Below are positions 60,360-64,000 of a stretch of DNA of 64,000 nt, piece after piece (the stretch's first letter is position 1; every line of letters starts with the position of its first letter). The notes under the pieces are model-generated. The model had not been told where the DNA came from. It did not search any database and saw nothing but the letters and a program-made list of their open reading frames with translations. Both the position numbers and the translations under genes were made by a program. The DNA lies in NCBI GenBank assembly GCA_949130495.1, contig OX422208.1, forward strand, positions 693,113,702-693,177,701, written 5' to 3'. This DNA comes from Sambucus nigra. Its lineage: Eukaryota; Streptophyta; Magnoliopsida; Dipsacales; Adoxaceae.

Positions 60360-61187
60360 GTTGGAAACTTAAATGAATTTGCAGAGAAGAAAGAAAAGAA
60401 GGTAGCTGCAAACGGAAATCAGAAGCCCAATAATGTTTTCGAAGAGGATGTCATCCACGAGTTTGCAATAATTCATGGGGCATCCAACCTCAAGAATTTT
60501 CAAGGAAACACAGCTCGAATGGAAGTGAAAAAGATGACAGAAGTGATGCAAGCTTTTCAGATTAATCTAGCCAAAACCCAAGAGGGGAAGCACCCATGTC
60601 TCGAGGAAGGCAACTACAACAAGCATATCATGTTCGGAGATGAGGATTTGGTGGGAGTGAGAAATCCAAACCATGACGCGTTGGTCTTTACACTCAGGAG
60701 GATAGCTAACTACGACATCGATAGGTTACTCGGTAACCAAGCATCTCATCCAAACTAATGTACCTCGAGTTGTTCAGAAAGCTGAAGTTAAGCATTGCCG
60801 ACCTAAGAGAGGCCACTGATCCTTTGGTTGGCTTCGCTGGAAAGATAACCATCCCCTTGGGTAAGATCGTCCTACCGGTGAGGACAGGAAACATCGTGAA
60901 GATGATCGATTTTATTATAGTTGATATTGATTCACTGTACCAAGCCATCCTCTACAGAGGATGGCTGAATGCAATGAAGGTTGTCTCATCGACCTATCAT
61001 GAGAAGTCGAAATGTGTGACAGAATGAGGAGTAGTTAACATTCGTGGAGATCAAGCAATGGCAAGGAAGTGCCTCATAGCGGCCATAAGCCCCAAATAGG
61101 AGAGGAAAATGGAGGAAGTGAGAAACAAAGATGAATAATAGGAGACTAATGCCATCTAAATAGTAGTTAAGGTATGGAAGACCAGGA
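60360..61187 (+). pseudogene. Protease region of the second Tat element (broken)
   Basis: HDALVFTLRRIANYDIDRLL is followed by GNQASHPN (60729-60752), where relatives have a VDQGSS-type active site. The catalytic aspartate reads as asparagine and the glycine as alanine. YLELFRKLKLSIADLREATD then continues after a frame change, followed by GFAGKITIPLGKIVLPV, the conserved linker. Several stops follow. Confidence 0.7.
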
Positions 61188-62690
61188 TTGGAGGAGACTA
61201 GGCTCTTCCCCTATGAGAGGGTTGTCGAAGACCTGATAGAAGTTGTAGCAGGGAGTGGCTCGACTGAGAGAACGTTTTTGAATGGAACCTCCCTAACTGA
61301 TAATGAGAAGAAGGCGTTGGCCACCCTACTTCGAAGCAATTTAGAAATTTTTGCATTGGATCCCTACGAGCTAACCGAAATCGATCCCAATATTAACTGC
61401 CACCGATTACACGTGGATCCAACATTCAAGCCAGTCATGCAGAAAGCTTGCTGAATAACTCCAGAAAAGGCCAAAGTAGTAGAGAAGGAAGTGGAGAATT
61501 TAATGGATGTATGATCCATACGGTAAGTTCAGTTCCCCAAATGGATATCCAACCTAGTGGTAATCCCTAAGAACAACGAGAAGTGACGAGTCTTTATTGA
61601 CTTCACCGACCTCAATAAGGCCTGCCCCAAGGACAGCTTACCCTTTTCAAAGATCGACCAGCTGGTGGATGCCACAACATATCATGAAAGAATGAGCTTC
61701 TTAGACGCATATTCTGGATATCACCAGATCCCTCTGCATGATCCATATCAAGATAAGAACGCCTTTATCACCAATATTGGTTTATTTTGTTATAGAGTTA
61801 TGCCCTTTAGACTTAAGAATGTAGGAGCAACTTATCAGTGGTTGGTTACCAAAATGTTTAAAGACCAAACGGGAGACACCATGGAAGTATGTATCGATGA
61901 TATGATCATCAAGAACAAGCTCAAAGATGACAACCTCTATGAAATAGCAAGGACCTTTGAAATCCTCAGGAAATACCGAATGAAACTTAATGCAAGTAAG
62001 TGTTCTTTCGGTGCCGAGTCAGGAAAATTCCTTGGATACTTAGTCAGCGAGAGAAGTATAGAAGCTAATACCAACCAAATCGATGCTATCAGTAGGGTGC
62101 AGTCACCTCGAACAATGAGAGACGTACAAAAACTAATCTGAATGCTCGCCGCCCAAAATTGGTTCATCTCTAAATCTTCAGAAAAATTCTATCCATTCTT
62201 CCGATTACTGAAGAAGACTAAGAGCGTGGCGTGGAACGAGGGTTGCTTGAGAGACTACAAAGAGCTTAAGGGCTAACTCCGAAACCCCCCTTTACTCGTA
62301 ATCCCTAGAGAAAAGGATCCTCTATACCTCTACCTTACAGTATCTGATCATGCTGTGAGATCTACCTTGGTATGTGAGAAAGAGGGGAGCCAATATTCGA
62401 TCTATTATGTAAGAAAAACTATTTTAGATACAGAGTAACGGTATCTGCCACTAAAGAAGATCTCCTTTTCACTAGCGGTAGCCTCGAGAAAACTGAAGCA
62501 CTACTTTGAGGCCCATTCCATCTTCGTAGTTAATTTATACCCCCTCAAATTTGTACTAAGGAAAGCAGACCTCTCAGGCTGACTGTCAAAATGGTCGACC
62601 GAGCTCAGAAGATTTGACATTCACTTTCAACCAAGGACTACTATCAAGGGGCAGGTCCTCACTGATTTCATTATCGAGTTCACAGGAGAA
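61188..62690 (+). pseudogene. Reverse transcriptase and RNase H of the second Tat element (broken)
   Basis: Landmarks in order: FALDPYELTEIDPNINCHRL (61350-), FTDLNKACPKDSLPFSKIDQ (61606-), SFLDAYSGYHQI with the first aspartate, CIDDMIIKNKL with the DD near 61895, and KFLGYLVSERSIEANTNQID. RNase H follows with LAVASRKLKHYFEAHSIF and the linker FQPRTTIKGQVLTDFI. Stops and shifts occur near 61452, 61516, 61585, 62140, 62275, 62440 and 62580. The longest open piece is 158 codons (61665-62141). Confidence 0.85.
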
Positions 62691-63189
62691 TAACCCCATG
62701 ATCATCCCGAGACCAGTCATCCAAGAGAAGTCCTACTAAAAATAGGCATCTGGAAGTTGTATGTTGATGGAGCCTCCAATTCTAAGGGCCAGGGGTAGGC
62801 ATCATGCTAGTTACAAGTGAAAACACATGCTCAAGAAAGGAATCAGGCTTGGATTTTAAGCCTCTAACAATGAGGTAGAGTATGAGGCGTTGATCGCTAG
62901 TCTACGGAAGGTACAGTTACTTGGGGTAAGGAGTCTTCAAGTTTTTAACGATTCACAACTGGCATCCAACCAAATAAGTGGAGATTTCAATGCAAAAGAT
63001 GGATGGATAGAAGCATACTTCGCCACTGTGAAGGGATTAATGGGTGACTTTGATCGTGTTAGCGTTCAGAAATTCCCCAGGGGACAAAATAACCATGCTG
63101 ATGCCCTAGAAGCTCTAAGCTCAGCAATTGACTCTGACTTGAGGAGAACAATTCAAATCAATTTCCTTACACAACCGAGCATCAATTAG
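62691..63189 (+). pseudogene. Second RNase H of the second Tat element (broken)
   Basis: WKLYVDGASNSKGQG (near 62750) starts the domain. A frame change precedes LLGVRSLQVFNDSQLASNQI, where the active-site D is kept, and NNHADALEALSSA gives the last D. A second RNase H at this place again marks the Tat clade. The frame stops at TAG 63187-63189. Confidence 0.75.
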
Positions 63190-64000
63190 AGAACCGAATT
63201 GTCAAACCTCGAGCAGGTTCTTTATATAGAGAAAGCTCCCAACTGGATGGACCCCATAGTATACTACTTGCAAAGTGACGTACTACTAAGTGATAAGAAG
63301 ACCGCTCATCAGATAAGCGTCAAAGCTGCCCACTTTTAATTATCTCCTGAGGGCAAACTATACAAAAGATCCTTCACGGGACCATACCTTCAGTGTGTTC
63401 ATCCACAAGACGTCGAGCAAGTCCTGCACGAGATGCATGAAGGAATTTGTGGAAGTCATGCGGGAGGAAGGTTGCTTGCCTTTCGAGTAATTAAAGAAGG
63501 ATACTGGTGGCCATACATGCAGAAAGACGTTGGAGTCTATGTAAGAAAATGAAAAAAGTGCCAAATTCACTCACCTATGATCCACCAACTAGCAAACGAT
63601 CTAAAATCTCTTACCAGCTCGTGGCCTTTTACCCTGTGGGGTCTAGACATCGTAGGCTTTCTGCCCACTGCAGTCAATAATAGAAAATATCTTTTGGTTT
63701 CCACAGATTACTTCACCAAATGGATAGAGGCAGAACCACTGGTGAACATTCGAGGTGCAGATATGATGAGGTTCATATGGAGAAATATCATTACTTACTT
63801 TGGGATACCCAAAACAATCATCACTTACAACGGAATCTAGTTTGAGAGTGGAATTTTCCAAAGATTTTTGCAGTGACCATGGAATCTGGCACTACTTAAG
63901 CTCTGTGGCATACCCTTAGAGTAACGGTCAAGCCAAAGCTTCCAACAAAATAAGGATCGATGGACTAAAGAAGATCCTGGAGTGAGCCAAGGGTGCATGG
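63190..64000 (+). pseudogene. Integrase of the second Tat element (broken, truncated by the window)
   Basis: Zinc-finger remains: LHEMHEGICGSHAGGRLL gives the histidines, and the second half (KKCQIHS) keeps only one cysteine. The first core aspartate is present (LWGLDIVGFLPTAVNN). The second reads tyrosine (TIITYNGI, 63822-63836; D in relatives). The glutamate position reads lysine (GQAKASNK, near 63930). Stops occur at 63338, 63552, 63838 and beyond. Inactive on two counts, catalytic and coding. It continues past the window. Confidence 0.8.

Larger units (their letters stand above)
58560..64000 (+). mobile_element. Second Tat-type gypsy element, 5' part, cut by the window edge
   Basis: An LTR end (CACCACA at 58859), a Tat-type primer site, gag, protease region, RT, RNase H, second RNase H and integrase follow in order on the plus strand. 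Its wording is related to the young Tat element but clearly different, and it is far more decayed, with dozens of stops. The left limit of the LTR is not determined; TGATGCAGTATAGCCCC at 58559 is one possible start. The 3' half lies beyond the window. Confidence 0.85.

Overview
The window reads as repeat-dense intergenic DNA from a plant, probably an angiosperm with a large genome. The evidence is the type of content: plant Ty3/gypsy (Tat-type and chromovirus/Tekay-type) and Ty1/copia (Sirevirus-like) retrotransposons nested in one another, tRNA-iMet primer sites, long LTRs and AT-rich decayed spacers. I found no cellular host gene, rRNA, tRNA or CRISPR array. Every coding region I can support belongs to a transposable element, and nearly all are broken by nonsense codons or frameshifts. 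I cannot name the species.

Layout. 1-8250: old, heavily decayed repeats. They include a degenerate short-unit repeat field (about 900-1500), an LTR-like block with TATA box and poly(A) signal (1722-3800), and a decayed minus-strand element marked by an Athila-like primer site (6518-6535). 8256-10829: the 5'-truncated, broken pol of a Tekay/Del-type chromovirus. Its 3' LTR starts at 10830 and is split by a complete 12.4-kb Tat-type element (10957-23351, TSD CTCAT); the LTR resumes at 23357 and ends near 25471. The Tat element carries two 975-bp LTRs, gag-pol with dual RNase H and a well preserved integrase, a 7 x 130-bp tandem array, and a three-exon antisense gene.

25472-38680 plus 57811-58500 is a much older Tat-type relic in the opposite direction: a decayed antisense-type gene on the plus strand (35199-37827) followed by degenerate repeats. 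Two elements landed in it. A complete Sirevirus-like copia element lies on the minus strand (26450-34966, TSD CTTAA). A three-LTR, pol-less copia derivative fills 38686-57805 (one outer TSD, CCTTA). The second internal region of the derivative holds a gag-only Tekay-type element on the minus strand (47469-55893, TSD GAGAC). From about 58560 to the right edge runs the 5' part of another decayed Tat-type element, cut by the window end in integrase.

How the parts relate. Four insertions have exact 5-bp target duplications, so the order can be read: old Tat relic, then three-LTR element, then Tekay derivative; and separately old chromovirus, then the young Tat element. By my eye count the Tat LTRs differ at about 18 of 975 sites and the copia LTRs at about 36 of 886. 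Two elements lack pol and would need proteins from relatives. The three-LTR element shares its LTR start and polypurine tract with the copia element, which suggests a possible helper lineage. The most interesting items are the three-LTR structure, the intron-bearing antisense gene seen twice with a similar two-intron plan, and the 130-bp array, which could seed a satellite.
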